Positions 8,784 to 17,291 of a stretch of 64,000 nt of DNA are shown piece by piece. Every line of letters begins with the position of its first letter. Position 1 is the stretch's first letter. Under the pieces are notes generated by a model that was not told the DNA's origin, ran no database searches, and worked only from the letters and a program-made list of their open reading frames with translations. This DNA comes from Paracoccaceae bacterium (lineage in GTDB: Bacteria > Pseudomonadota > Alphaproteobacteria > Rhodobacterales > Rhodobacteraceae): contig JASJAR010000012.1 in NCBI GenBank assembly GCA_030066905.1, forward strand, positions 1 to 64,000. Direction: 5' to 3'. The translations under genes were made by a program, and so were the position numbers.

Positions 8784-9769
8784 TGGGGCTCGCCCTTCCC
8801 GATCACTACGTCTGGGACAGTTGGTACGTCCGCGACGGGGAGACCTGGCACGGGTTTTACCTCAAGGCCCCGAAGTCCATCGGCGACCCGGAGCTGAGGC
8901 ACTGGAACGTCTCTTACGGCCATGCCACGAGCGACGATCTCGTCAACTGGACCCACTCGGGGACCGTCTTCGAACCCGCCGACAGCCCCGCCTGGGACGA
9001 TTACACGACCTGGACCGGTTGCGTCGTGCGGGGCGATGACGGGTACTGGCACCTCTACTACACCGGCTCGAACCGGGCAGAAGAGGGCAAGTTCCAGCGG
9101 ATCGGCCATGCGACCTCGACCGACTTACGGGTCTGGGAGCGGGTCGGCGACGGGCTGATCCTCGATCTTGAGGGCCCCAACGCGCATTATTACGAGACGG
9201 CGTATCCCAACACCTGGCACGACCGGGCGATGCGCGACCCCTGGGTTATAAAAGACCCTTCGGGCACCGGGTGGCTGATGTATTTCACTGCCCGGGCGTC
9301 GGGCATCGGTGAGCCGAATGCGGCGGGTTGCATCGGGTTTGCCACTTCGCCCGACGGTTATGACTGGACGCTCGAACCGCCGGTCTTTGTCGGCGGCTAC
9401 GGCCAGCTCGAAGTGCCGCAGGTCTTCGAGGCCGGCGGACGCTGGTACTGCCTCTTCTGCACCGCCGCCGAGCATTTCTCCAAAGCTCAGGCCGAAGCGA
9501 CCCCCGGCGGGCCGGTCACCGGCAATCATTACCTGATCGGGGAAAGCCCTCGCGGCCCCTGGACCATCGGCCCCTGCTTTCTCGACGGCGCGCTGCCCTG
9601 CAAGCGCTATGCGGCGCGCATTCTCGACACCGAAACGGGGCTTCAGATCCTCGGTTTCGCTGACCGGCCCGAGGGCCATTTCATCGGCGAAATCCTTGAC
9701 CCAGACCCCGTGATGCTGGGGGCCGACGGAACCCTCAGCATCGCCACGAACAAAGCAGCGGCGGAGTAG
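8783..9769 (+). CDS. Clan GH-J glycosidase-like protein (GH68/GH32-like)
   Basis: 328 residues, no signal peptide, so cytoplasmic. The three acidic positions of five-bladed beta-propeller fructosidases are visible. VWDSW carries D12 as candidate nucleophile, the same motif as GH68 levansucrases. MRDPW carries R151-D152-P153, the transition-state stabiliser. QLEVPQVFE carries E210, the candidate acid/base. Repeated W-x-x-YYTG and FATSPDGYDW blocks are propeller strands. It is shorter than typical GH68 enzymes. Embedded in the ABC operon, it probably splits the imported saccharide. GH32, GH43 or GH68 membership cannot be settled by eye. Confidence 0.75.
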   Translation: MGLALPDHYVWDSWYVRDGETWHGFYLKAPKSIGDPELRHWNVSYGHATSDDLVNWTHSGTVFEPADSPAWDDYTTWTGCVVRGDDGYWHLYYTGSNRAEEGKFQRIGHATSTDLRVWERVGDGLILDLEGPNAHYYETAYPNTWHDRAMRDPWVIKDPSGTGWLMYFTARASGIGEPNAAGCIGFATSPDGYDWTLEPPVFVGGYGQLEVPQVFEAGGRWYCLFCTAAEHFSKAQAEATPGGPVTGNHYLIGESPRGPWTIGPCFLDGALPCKRYAARILDTETGLQILGFADRPEGHFIGEILDPDPVMLGADGTLSIATNKAAAE

Positions 9770-9773
9770 GCCC

Positions 9774-10844
9774 ATGGCGACAGTGAAGTTACGCGATGTG
9801 AAAAAGAGCTACGGCTCGGTCGAGGTCATCAAGGGCGTCGATATCGACATCAACGACGGGGAATTCGTCGTCTTCGTCGGCCCCTCGGGCTGCGGCAAGT
9901 CCACGCTTCTGCGGATGATCGCAGGGCTTGAAGACATCACGTCGGGCACGCTCGAAATCGACGGCCAGGTGGTCAACGACCTTGAGCCCAAAAACCGGGG
10001 CATCGCGATGGTCTTCCAGACCTACGCGATCTTCCCCCACATGACCGTCCGCGAGAACGTGGCCTTCGGTCTGACGATCAACAAAGCCTCGAACGAGGAG
10101 AAGGAAAAGAAGGTCGCCGAAGCGGCCCGGGTCCTGCAAATGGAGCACCTCCTCGACCGGCGCCCCTCGGAGCTTTCGGGCGGTCAGCGCCAGCGCGTCG
10201 CCATCGGCCGCGCGATCGTGCGCGACCCCAAGGTGTTTCTCTTCGACGAGCCCCTGTCGAACCTCGATGCCGCTCTCCGGATGGACATGCGCATGGAGAT
10301 CGGCAAGCTCCACAATTCGCTTGCCGCTTCGATGATCTACGTCACCCACGACCAGGTCGAGGCGATGACGCTGGCCGATAAGATCGTCGTTCTGAAAGAC
10401 GGCCGGGTGATGCAGATCGGCTCGCCGATGGAGCTTTACCACGAGCCGGCGAACCTCTTCGTTGCGGGCTTTCTCGGGGCCCCGTCGATGAATTTCATCC
10501 CCGTCACGGTCGAGGCGGTCGAGGGAGAAAACATTGCCATCTCGAGCCCCTCGCTCGACCGTATCAGCGTCCCCGGCAAGGGGCGGAGCTTCACCGTCGG
10601 CCAGACCGCGACCCTCGGGGTGCGCCCGCAATACATCCGCCCGGCCTCGGGGGATAGCGGCATGCTCCACGGCAAGGTGGCGCTGACCGAGCGGCTCGGG
10701 AGCGAAACGGTGGTCGACGTGACGCTGGCCTCGGGGGGGACGCTCATCGTGGCACTTCCCGAAGACAAAGTGCTCGCCGAGGGCACCGAGACCTCCTTCG
10801 ACTTCGACCCGGCCCAGGCCCATCTTTTCCCCGAAACGCCCTGA
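9774..10844 (+). CDS. Sugar ABC transporter ATP-binding protein (MalK/UgpC type)
   Basis: A 356-residue ATPase. Walker A GPSGCGKST (about 37-45), Q-loop VFQTYAIFPHMTV, signature LSGGQRQRVAIGRA (about 134), Walker B VFLFDEPLSNLDA and H-loop YVTHDQVEAMTLA are all intact. The C-terminal third (about 235-356) is a TOBE/OB regulatory domain, as in MalK-type multi-sugar ATPases. It lies 4 nt after the hydrolase and its stop overlaps the following ATG (TGATG). Confidence 0.95.
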   Translation: MATVKLRDVKKSYGSVEVIKGVDIDINDGEFVVFVGPSGCGKSTLLRMIAGLEDITSGTLEIDGQVVNDLEPKNRGIAMVFQTYAIFPHMTVRENVAFGLTINKASNEEKEKKVAEAARVLQMEHLLDRRPSELSGGQRQRVAIGRAIVRDPKVFLFDEPLSNLDAALRMDMRMEIGKLHNSLAASMIYVTHDQVEAMTLADKIVVLKDGRVMQIGSPMELYHEPANLFVAGFLGAPSMNFIPVTVEAVEGENIAISSPSLDRISVPGKGRSFTVGQTATLGVRPQYIRPASGDSGMLHGKVALTERLGSETVVDVTLASGGTLIVALPEDKVLAEGTETSFDFDPAQAHLFPETP

Positions 10845-11902
10845 TGAAGCCGGTTGTCGTCATCGACCCCCAGTGGCGGCGCATGGGGGAGCTTTTCGCG
10901 CCCGAGGACATCGACCGACTGGGGGAGGCTTACGAGATCGTCTGGGGGCAGGACGGCCCGCTGCCGGCTGAGGTGCTCGAAGAGGCCTTGCCGCGCGCAA
11001 CGGCCATTGTTGCCGCGACGCCGGAGGTGGATGCCGCGACGCTCGCGCGGGCGCCTGAGCTTCGCGCAATCGTGGAAGTCTCGGGCGCCTTCCCGGCCAG
11101 TATCGACTACCCGGCCTGTTTCGAGCGCGGCATCGAGGTCCTGTCCTGCTCACCTGGCTTCCGCGAGAGCGTGGCCGAAATGGGCGTGGCGATGATGCTC
11201 GCCGGCGCCCGGGGCCTCATGCGCGAGCACGAAGCCTTCCGTGACGGCACCGAGCGCTGGCTCGAAGACTACAGCGGCACCGATTTCACGCTCTACGGCG
11301 GCAAGGTCGGGTTCCTGGGCTTCGGCCAGATCGCCCAGGAGATGACCCGGCTCATCGCCCCTTTCGGCGCAGAGGTCCGCGCCTTCGACCCCTGGCTTCC
11401 CGAGCCCGTCGCCGCCGATTACGGCATCGCGCTGACCGATCTCGACGCGCTCCTCGACTGGTCGCGCTGCCTCGTCGTCGTCGCGGTGCCCACAAGCGAG
11501 AACAAGGGGCTTCTGAACGCCGAACGCCTTGCGCGCCTCGGCGACAAATCCCTCGTCGTGCTCTTGAGCCGGTCGCATCTCGTCGACTGGCCCGACTTGA
11601 TGGCGGAGGTGGACAGCGGACGGCTGACGGCTGCCATCGACGTTTTCCCCAGCGAACCGGCCGATCCCGCCGACCCGGTGAGAATGTCGAAAAACGTCAT
11701 CCTCTCGCCCCACCGTGCGGCGGCGGTAGACGGCGGGCGGCGGCTCATTGGGCGGATGCTGACGGACGATCTTTTGTCCCTTGTCGAGGGCCGCCCCGAG
11801 CGGCGTCTGAGCCGCGCCGATCCGGCCAAGGTCGCGTCACTGGCCGGCGTGGGCGATGCGGTGAAGGTCGCCGAAATGGCCGAGGCCCGCCAGATCGACT
11901 GA
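10844..11902 (+). CDS. D-isomer-specific 2-hydroxyacid dehydrogenase
   Basis: 352 residues. The NAD-binding Rossmann motif is GGKVGFLGFGQIAQEM (about 149-164). The catalytic triad of the family is visible: Arg in LLSRSHLVDW, Glu in VFPSEP and His in LSPHRAAAV. The protein is longer than phosphoglycerate-type minimal dehydrogenases, with an extra C-terminal helix. As last gene of the sugar operon it may interconvert a keto acid derived from the imported sugar, or oxidise the sugar acid. The substrate is not deducible. No terminal ACT domain is present. Confidence 0.85.
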   Translation: MKPVVVIDPQWRRMGELFAPEDIDRLGEAYEIVWGQDGPLPAEVLEEALPRATAIVAATPEVDAATLARAPELRAIVEVSGAFPASIDYPACFERGIEVLSCSPGFRESVAEMGVAMMLAGARGLMREHEAFRDGTERWLEDYSGTDFTLYGGKVGFLGFGQIAQEMTRLIAPFGAEVRAFDPWLPEPVAADYGIALTDLDALLDWSRCLVVVAVPTSENKGLLNAERLARLGDKSLVVLLSRSHLVDWPDLMAEVDSGRLTAAIDVFPSEPADPADPVRMSKNVILSPHRAAAVDGGRRLIGRMLTDDLLSLVEGRPERRLSRADPAKVASLAGVGDAVKVAEMAEARQID

Positions 11903-11904
11903 CC

Positions 11905-11926
11905 GGCCCCCCCCCCGCGGGGGGCC
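11905..11926 (+). terminator. GC-rich hairpin after the sugar operon
   Basis: GGCCCCCC...GGGGGGCC forms an 8-bp stem 3 nt beyond the dehydrogenase stop, followed by ACTTTGTT, a weak U-rich tract. It is a plausible operon terminator. Confidence 0.45.
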
Positions 11927-11968
11927 ACTTTGTTGCCCCATTGTGAACGATTTGTTCGCGTATGCCCT

Positions 11969-11994
11969 CCATATGAGCACGTATCGTCATATGG
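11969..11994 (+). promoter_or_regulatory. Inverted repeat before small secreted-protein gene
   Basis: CCATATGA (11969-11976) and TCATATGG (11987-11994) form an 8-bp perfect inverted repeat with a 10-nt spacer, 11 nt before the ATG at 12005. It could be an operator or a translation-blocking hairpin. A second small palindrome, GAAC-GATTT-GTTC, sits just upstream. Confidence 0.4.
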
Positions 11995-12004
11995 GGCTCA
12001 GACC

Positions 12005-12388
12005 ATGGGCGCTTTGAGAGCATTGCTAATTCTCTCCGCCCTGTGCCTTGCGCCGCCGGCGCGGGCGGAAATGCATGTCGACCTCGTCCGTGTCTTCAGC
12101 CAATGCGCCGGCGCCTATATGGCCGAGCTTGAACGGGCCTGGCTCTTCGGCGACCCCGAGACCGACCGGCTCCACCGTGAACGCCGGCACATCGTCGCCG
12201 TGCTCGACGCGCTCACACCCGAGGACCGGCACCGGGAGGCCCTTTCGCTTCGGGCCGAGGCGAGGGCGGCTCATGGCGCGCTCCTCAGAGAAGCCAGTTT
12301 CGCTCCTGTGGCGGCCGACGCCGAACGCGCCCAAGCCCGGGCCGCGCTGCTCATCGGGCACTGCCGTGGGTTGATCCTGAAGAGCTGA
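12005..12388 (+). CDS. Small secreted hypothetical protein
   Basis: 127 residues with a signal peptide (MGALRALLILSALCLAPPARA). I start it at 12005 because this places the signal at the N-terminus; the open frame extends upstream to 11930 without coding features. The mature part is Arg/Ala/Glu-rich and helical, with two cysteines (SQCAGAYMAELERAW and IGHCRGLIL) that could form one disulfide. I do not recognise the family. It precedes the urea transporter operon by 316 bp in the same direction but has no visible functional link. Confidence 0.7.
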   Translation: MGALRALLILSALCLAPPARAEMHVDLVRVFSQCAGAYMAELERAWLFGDPETDRLHRERRHIVAVLDALTPEDRHREALSLRAEARAAHGALLREASFAPVAADAERAQARAALLIGHCRGLILKS

Positions 12389-12578
12389 GTCGGCGGTTCG
12401 GGGCTCGATTTTCGCCTAACGAATAATCAAAGGCGCCGATTTCGCCGCGCATTTGAGCGGTAAACCGGGGTCTGCCCAATTTCTCTACCATCAACGGGGC
12501 CAATTTCACAAGCCGGTCTCGTGGCCCCCGACCCGGATGCGTTTACTGGCGCCGCGAGTGCGAGGCGCTCGCCTGAAC

Positions 12579-12681
12579 GTGCGGTGGTGGCGGCCTAGGA
12601 AACCACTCACACCACCGCACTGACGCAAAAAATTGCGTGGGGGAGAGATGGGGACGCAAAGCGTTCTCCGCAACATCCCCC
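12579..12681 (+). promoter_or_regulatory. Structured leader upstream of urtA
   Basis: Three hairpins occur in tandem. GTGCGGTGGTG (12579-12589) pairs perfectly with CACCACCGCAC (12610-12620). ACGCAA/TTGCGT (12623-12638) has a 4-nt A loop. A third hairpin (12639-12681) has outer GGGGG/CCCCC, GGAGA/TCTCC and inner ACGC/GCGT stems. They occupy the 316-bp gene-free stretch before urtA. The AGGGGAC ribosome site lies just beyond, at about 12694-12700. No known riboswitch consensus was recognised. Confidence 0.45.
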
Positions 12682-12704
12682 GCGCCCGACGTTAGGGGAC
12701 CTCA

Positions 12705-13982
12705 ATGTCAAAACGCATTCTTTCAACGACCGTCGCCGTGCTGATCGCCGGCGCGGTGCCGGCCATGGCCCAGGACTGCCCGATCAAGGTCGGCGTGCTC
12801 CATTCGCTCTCGGGGACGATGGCGATCTCGGAAACGACGCTCAAAGACACCATGGAAATGCTCGTCGAGCAGCAGAACGCTGCGGGGGGCGTTCTGGGCT
12901 GCGAGCTTGAAGCCGTCGTCGTCGACCCGGCTTCCGACTGGCCGCTCTTTGCCGAGAAGGCCCGCGAGCTTCTGACCGTCCACGAGGTCGACGTGACCTT
13001 CGGCAACTGGACGTCCGTGAGCCGCAAGGCCGTCCTGCCGGTGATCGAAGAACTCAACGGGCTCCTCTTCTACCCCGTCCAGTACGAGGGCGAGGAAAGC
13101 TCGAAGAACGTCTTTTACACCGGGGCTGCGCCGAACCAGCAGGCGATCCCGGCGACGGATTACTTCCTTGAGGAGCTTGGCGTCGAGAAATTCGCGCTTC
13201 TGGGCACCGACTACGTCTACCCGCGCACGACGAACAATATCCTCGAATCCTACCTGCAACAGCAGGGCATCCCGGCCGAGGACATCTTCGTCAACTACAC
13301 CCCCTTCGGTCATTCCGACTGGTCGTCCATCGTCGCCGATGTCGTCGCACTCGGCGCCGACGGCAAGAAGGTCGGCGTAATCTCGACGATCAACGGCGAC
13401 GCCAACGTCGGCTTCTACAAAGAACTCGCCGCCGCCGGTATCTCGGCCGACGACATTCCCGTCGTCGCCTTCTCGGTCGGCGAAGAGGAGCTTTCGGGCC
13501 TCGACACCTCCGACCTCGTCGGTCACCTCGCGGCATGGAACTACTTCCAGTCGGCCGACACCGAAGCCAACGAGATGTGGGTCGAAGCCTGGAAGGCGCG
13601 GATGGGCGAAGACCGGGTGACGAACGACCCGATGGAGGCCCATTACATCGGCTTTAACATGTGGGTGAACGCCGTCACCGATGCGGGCACCACGGATGTC
13701 GATGCGGTGCGCGAAGCCATGTACGGCCAGGAATTCCCGAACCTCACCGGCGGGACGGCTGTGATGCTGCCGAACCACCATCTCGCAAAGCCCGTGCTCA
13801 TCGGCGAGATCACCGAAGACGGTCAATTCGACATCATCTCCCAGACCGAGGAAGTCCCGGGCGACGCCTGGACCGACTACCTGCCGGAATCGGCCGTGCT
13901 CGTCTCCGACTGGCCGGGCCTGGGCTGCGGGATGTACAACACCGAGACCGAAACCTGCGTTCAGATCCTGTCGAACTACTGA
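12705..13982 (+). CDS. urtA: Urea ABC transporter substrate-binding protein UrtA
   Basis: A 425-residue periplasmic protein with a signal peptide ending AMAQD. The opening CPIKVGVLHSLSGTMAISETTLKDTMEMLVEQQNAAGG is diagnostic of UrtA, as are TFGNWTSVSRKAVLPVIEE, LFYPVQYEGEESSKNVFYTGA and YLPESAVLVSDWPGLGCGMYNTE. It is the first gene of a complete urtABCDE set. It delivers urea (or a close analogue) to the UrtBC channel. Expression under nitrogen limitation is known for the family; no sigma-54 site was evident here. Confidence 0.97.
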   Translation: MSKRILSTTVAVLIAGAVPAMAQDCPIKVGVLHSLSGTMAISETTLKDTMEMLVEQQNAAGGVLGCELEAVVVDPASDWPLFAEKARELLTVHEVDVTFGNWTSVSRKAVLPVIEELNGLLFYPVQYEGEESSKNVFYTGAAPNQQAIPATDYFLEELGVEKFALLGTDYVYPRTTNNILESYLQQQGIPAEDIFVNYTPFGHSDWSSIVADVVALGADGKKVGVISTINGDANVGFYKELAAAGISADDIPVVAFSVGEEELSGLDTSDLVGHLAAWNYFQSADTEANEMWVEAWKARMGEDRVTNDPMEAHYIGFNMWVNAVTDAGTTDVDAVREAMYGQEFPNLTGGTAVMLPNHHLAKPVLIGEITEDGQFDIISQTEEVPGDAWTDYLPESAVLVSDWPGLGCGMYNTETETCVQILSNY

Positions 13983-14000
13983 TCTGAACTCGCTTTAGAA

Positions 14001-14027
14001 ATCGGCGGGCCGTCCCGGCCCGCCGAT
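14001..14027 (+). promoter_or_regulatory. Intercistronic hairpin between urtA and urtB
   Basis: ATCGGCGGGCCG (14001-14012) and CGGCCCGCCGAT (14016-14027) form a perfect 12-bp stem with a TCC loop, 18 nt after the urtA stop. No U-run follows immediately. It likely protects the urtA message or attenuates transcription into urtBCDE. Confidence 0.6.
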
Positions 14028-14060
14028 GCCTCCGGCGGCGGTATTTTTGCCAAGATGAAG
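14028..14060 (+). repeat. Rhodobacterales-type intergenic repeat supplying the urtB start
   Basis: The GCCTCCGGCGGCGGTATTTT-TGCCAAGATGAAG block matches a short motif I associate with Rhodobacteraceae intergenic regions. A second copy occurs on the minus strand at 49200-49229. Here its ATG (14055) is the urtB start codon, giving MKT followed by a signal peptide. Confidence 0.55.
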
Positions 14061-16028
14061 ACGCTTGCGACATCACTTCTGGGCGCCGTGGCGCTCCTTT
14101 CTGCTCTCTGGGCGCCAAGTGGTTTCGCGCAAGAGGCGGAGGCGCCGATCCAGCTTCTGTTGCAGGAACACGCCGAGCTGATCGAGCGATCCTCCCGGCG
14201 CACCATCGGTCCTGCCATCGATGCGCTGGCCGCGAGCGGGTTGCCCGAGGCGCAGATTGTGCTCGAACGCTGGCAGGCGCGCGAGATGTGGCAGAACGAG
14301 GAAACGGGGCTTTTCGTTTATGCCGAAGAGATCGACCGCGACACCTTGAGGATTTTCGACTTCGCCACCGGCGCCGAGATCGGCGAGGTCGCCGATGACG
14401 ATTACGACCAGCTGAAACCCAATGGCGGCATCCGGGCGATGATCGGCGCGGCCCTCGTGCAGTTCCAACTGGCCGACCCCGACCCCGAGACCCGGAGCAC
14501 AGCACTCGCAGCCATCGAGCGCGACCCCGAAGCCTCGCATCTTTCGGCCCTCCGCGCGGTGATCGAGGCGGGGCCGGACCCGGAATTTGCCGACAAACGC
14601 GCCCGGCTCGAACGGCTTTTGACGATCCGGTTCGGGGAGACCGACGCCGAACGGATCGAGGCCATCGAGCACTTCGCGGGCGATCTTGGCGTCGATGTGC
14701 GGGCCGCTCTGAACCCCCTCGTCGCCACCCGCATCGAGGCCGCCGAGACCCTGCCCGAGGGCGAGGACATCGTCGGCGCGGTTGCCGTCGGCGGCGATGC
14801 GCTTTCCGACGCGGCCGCCTACGACCTTCTGGTCGCCGCCGATCTCGCGCCGCCGCGCATCGGCCGGGACGACAAGCGCGCCGCACTCATCGCCAATATC
14901 GACGGCGGCGCGGTGGCGGGCATCGAGGTCGCCTCGCTCTCGACGGAGGCTGCCCGCGATATGGCCTATGCCGCGCTCGCCGCCCAAGGGGTCGTCGAGC
15001 CCGTGGCGACCGAGGCCGAGGTCACCGAGGCGCTCGCCACCCATGTCTTCTACGAGCGCTATGTCGGCGCGCCACCCGCCGTCGCCTGGGCGGCCGCCGC
15101 CGCGCTGTCGGACATCGAGACCCGGGTCGGGCTCAACCAGGCGGTCGATCTGACGCTCGACGGGTTGTCGCTCGCCTCGATCTACTTTCTCGCCGCCATC
15201 GGCCTTGCCATCACTTTCGGGGTAATGGGGGTCATCAACATGGCCCATGGCGAGTTCATCATGATGGGCGCCTATACGGGCTACGTCGTCCAGCTCTTGG
15301 TGCCCGACTACACCCTGTCGATCCTCATCGCGATCCCCTTGGCTTTCGCGGTGACTTTCGGGGCCGGGGTGGCGATGGAGCGGCTGGTGATCCGCTGGCT
15401 CTACCACCGCCCCCTGGAGACGCTTCTGGCGACCTTCGGCATCTCCATCGCGCTCCAACAGATCGCGAAAAACATCTTTGGGACGCAAGCGCGGCCGCTC
15501 ACGGCGCCGGCCTGGCTCGACGGCTCCCTCGTCGTCAACGACATCGTCTCAATCAGCTACATCCGCATCGCGATCTTCGTTCTGGCGCTGCTTTTTCTTG
15601 CGCTCTTTCTCTTCGTGATGAACCGCACAAGGCTCGGCCTCGAAGTCCGCGCGGTCACCCAGAACCCGCGGATGGCGGCGTCCATGGGCATCAACCCCGA
15701 CAAGATCAACATGCTCACCTTCGGCTTCGGCTCAGGGATTGCCGGCATCGCCGGGGTGGCCATCGGGCTTTATGCCAAAGTCACCTCGGAGATGGGGCAG
15801 GATTACATCGTCCAGTCGTTCATGACCGTGGTCGTGGGCGGGGTCGGCAACATCTGGGGCACGCTTCTGGGGGCCACGATGGTGGGCTTTCTCCAGAAGG
15901 GCATCGAGTGGATGAACCCCTCGAACACGCTCGCCGCCCAGACCTACATGATCCTTTTCGTCATTCTCTTCATCCAGTTCCGGCCAAGGGGCATCATCGC
16001 CCTCAAGGGCCGCGCGGCGGAGGCCTGA
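14055..16028 (+). CDS. urtB: Urea ABC transporter permease UrtB
   Basis: 657 residues. A signal peptide (1-25) is followed by a long hydrophilic periplasmic region (about 26-365) of helical Ala/Glu-rich repeats. A LivH-type permease with about eight TM segments then occupies residues 370-655. Motifs include GVMGVINMAHGEFIMMGAYTG, QQIAKNIFGTQARPL and VVVGGVGNIWGTLLGA. The large N-terminal extension is normal for proteobacterial UrtB and is not a novel fusion. The start codon comes from an intergenic repeat and has no strong Shine-Dalgarno. Three nt separate it from urtC. Confidence 0.96.
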   Translation: MKTLATSLLGAVALLSALWAPSGFAQEAEAPIQLLLQEHAELIERSSRRTIGPAIDALAASGLPEAQIVLERWQAREMWQNEETGLFVYAEEIDRDTLRIFDFATGAEIGEVADDDYDQLKPNGGIRAMIGAALVQFQLADPDPETRSTALAAIERDPEASHLSALRAVIEAGPDPEFADKRARLERLLTIRFGETDAERIEAIEHFAGDLGVDVRAALNPLVATRIEAAETLPEGEDIVGAVAVGGDALSDAAAYDLLVAADLAPPRIGRDDKRAALIANIDGGAVAGIEVASLSTEAARDMAYAALAAQGVVEPVATEAEVTEALATHVFYERYVGAPPAVAWAAAAALSDIETRVGLNQAVDLTLDGLSLASIYFLAAIGLAITFGVMGVINMAHGEFIMMGAYTGYVVQLLVPDYTLSILIAIPLAFAVTFGAGVAMERLVIRWLYHRPLETLLATFGISIALQQIAKNIFGTQARPLTAPAWLDGSLVVNDIVSISYIRIAIFVLALLFLALFLFVMNRTRLGLEVRAVTQNPRMAASMGINPDKINMLTFGFGSGIAGIAGVAIGLYAKVTSEMGQDYIVQSFMTVVVGGVGNIWGTLLGATMVGFLQKGIEWMNPSNTLAAQTYMILFVILFIQFRPRGIIALKGRAAEA

Positions 16029-16031
16029 ACC

Positions 16032-17291
16032 ATGGCCGACGTCACCCTCTCCCCGGGCCGCCGGACGCCGCTGGCGCTCCGCTACCCCTCGGTGATGATT
16101 TTTCTGGCTTGCCTTGCGCTTTTCACCCTCGGGGTGACAGTGCTCGCCGAAGGCTTCGGGATCGGGGTGATCTCAACAAGCTTCGTCAAGACCCTCGGCA
16201 AGACCCTCTGCCTCTGCCTCGTGGCGCTCGCGATGGACCTCGTCTGGGGCTATTGCGGCATCCTGTCTCTCGGTCACATGGCCTTCTTCGGCCTCGGCGG
16301 CTACGCGATCGGCATGTGGCTGATGTATGCCCGCACCGAGATCATCGTCGCCGAGAGCCTCGCCAACCAGCCCCTGCCGCCGACACCGGAGGAAATCTCC
16401 CAGGGGATTGCCACGCAGATTTTCGGGGTGGTGGGGTCGTCCGAGTTCCCGCCCATCTGGGCCTTCGCGCATTCACTCCCGCTGCAACTCGCCGCCGTGG
16501 TGCTTGTGCCGGGACTTTTGGCCCTCGTCTTCGGCTGGCTCGCCTTCCGGTCGCGGGTGACGGGCGTTTATCTGTCGATCCTCACCCAAGCCATGACGCT
16601 CGCCCTCTCGCTCTATCTTTTTCAGAACGACAGCGGTCTTCGCGGCAATAACGGCCTGTCGGGGCTCCAGAACCTCCCCGGGTTGGACCACGTTCCGCAA
16701 TCGACCGTCTCGATCTGGTTTCTTTGGGCCTCGGCTTTCGCCCTCGGGGCAGGCTATGTCCTCTGCGCCTGGGTGGTCTCGGGCAAATTCGGCTCGGTGA
16801 TCCGCGCGATCCGCGACGACGAGGCGCGGGTGCGGTTTCTGGGCTACCCCGTCGAGGTCTATAAGCTCTTCATCTTTACCCTGACGGCGGTGATCGCAGG
16901 CATCGCCGGCGCGCTCTACTACCCCCAGGCGGGCATCATCAACCCGGCCGAAATAGCCCCCATCGCCTCGATCTACCTCGCCGTCTGGGTCGCCATCGGG
17001 GGCAGGGGGCGGCTTTATGGGGCGGTGATCGGGGCGGCGTTCGTGTCGCTTCTGTCGACATGGTTCACCGGCGGTCAGGCGCCCGATGTGAACCTTGGGT
17101 TCTACACCATCGAATGGGTCAATTGGTGGACGGTGCTTCTGGGCCTCTCCTTCGTTGCCGTCACGCTCTTTGCGCCGAAAGGCATCGGCGGGCTCGTCGA
17201 CCTCATTGTCGACCGCCGGAGCCCCGACCGCCACGGCGCCGACCTCGGTCCCGACGAAGGTGCGTTGCGCGAGAAGGAGGCCGAGCGATGA
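16032..17291 (+). CDS. urtC: Urea ABC transporter permease UrtC
   Basis: A 419-residue LivM-type permease with about ten membrane spans. Characteristic segments are LVWGYCGILSLGHMAFFGLGGYAIGMWLM (about 73-101), NNGLSGLQNLPG and GKFGSVIRAIRDDEARVRFLGY (the cytoplasmic coupling loop). The C-terminal tail (about 390-419) is highly charged. Its TGA (17289-17291) overlaps the ATG of a repeat-derived small ORF. In the ancestral arrangement urtD would be expected to follow directly. Confidence 0.96.
   Translation: MADVTLSPGRRTPLALRYPSVMIFLACLALFTLGVTVLAEGFGIGVISTSFVKTLGKTLCLCLVALAMDLVWGYCGILSLGHMAFFGLGGYAIGMWLMYARTEIIVAESLANQPLPPTPEEISQGIATQIFGVVGSSEFPPIWAFAHSLPLQLAAVVLVPGLLALVFGWLAFRSRVTGVYLSILTQAMTLALSLYLFQNDSGLRGNNGLSGLQNLPGLDHVPQSTVSIWFLWASAFALGAGYVLCAWVVSGKFGSVIRAIRDDEARVRFLGYPVEVYKLFIFTLTAVIAGIAGALYYPQAGIINPAEIAPIASIYLAVWVAIGGRGRLYGAVIGAAFVSLLSTWFTGGQAPDVNLGFYTIEWVNWWTVLLGLSFVAVTLFAPKGIGGLVDLIVDRRSPDRHGADLGPDEGALREKEAER

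Noticed and set aside
12579-12681. Guanidine (ykkC-type) riboswitch ahead of urtA
   Set aside because: The urea-related context is suggestive and ACG triplets occur, but they lie in stems, and the conserved loops of the guanidine-I and guanidine-II classes are not present.
14055-15160. UrtB N-terminal extension as a novel fusion
   Set aside because: A long periplasmic N-terminal region is usual for proteobacterial UrtB proteins.
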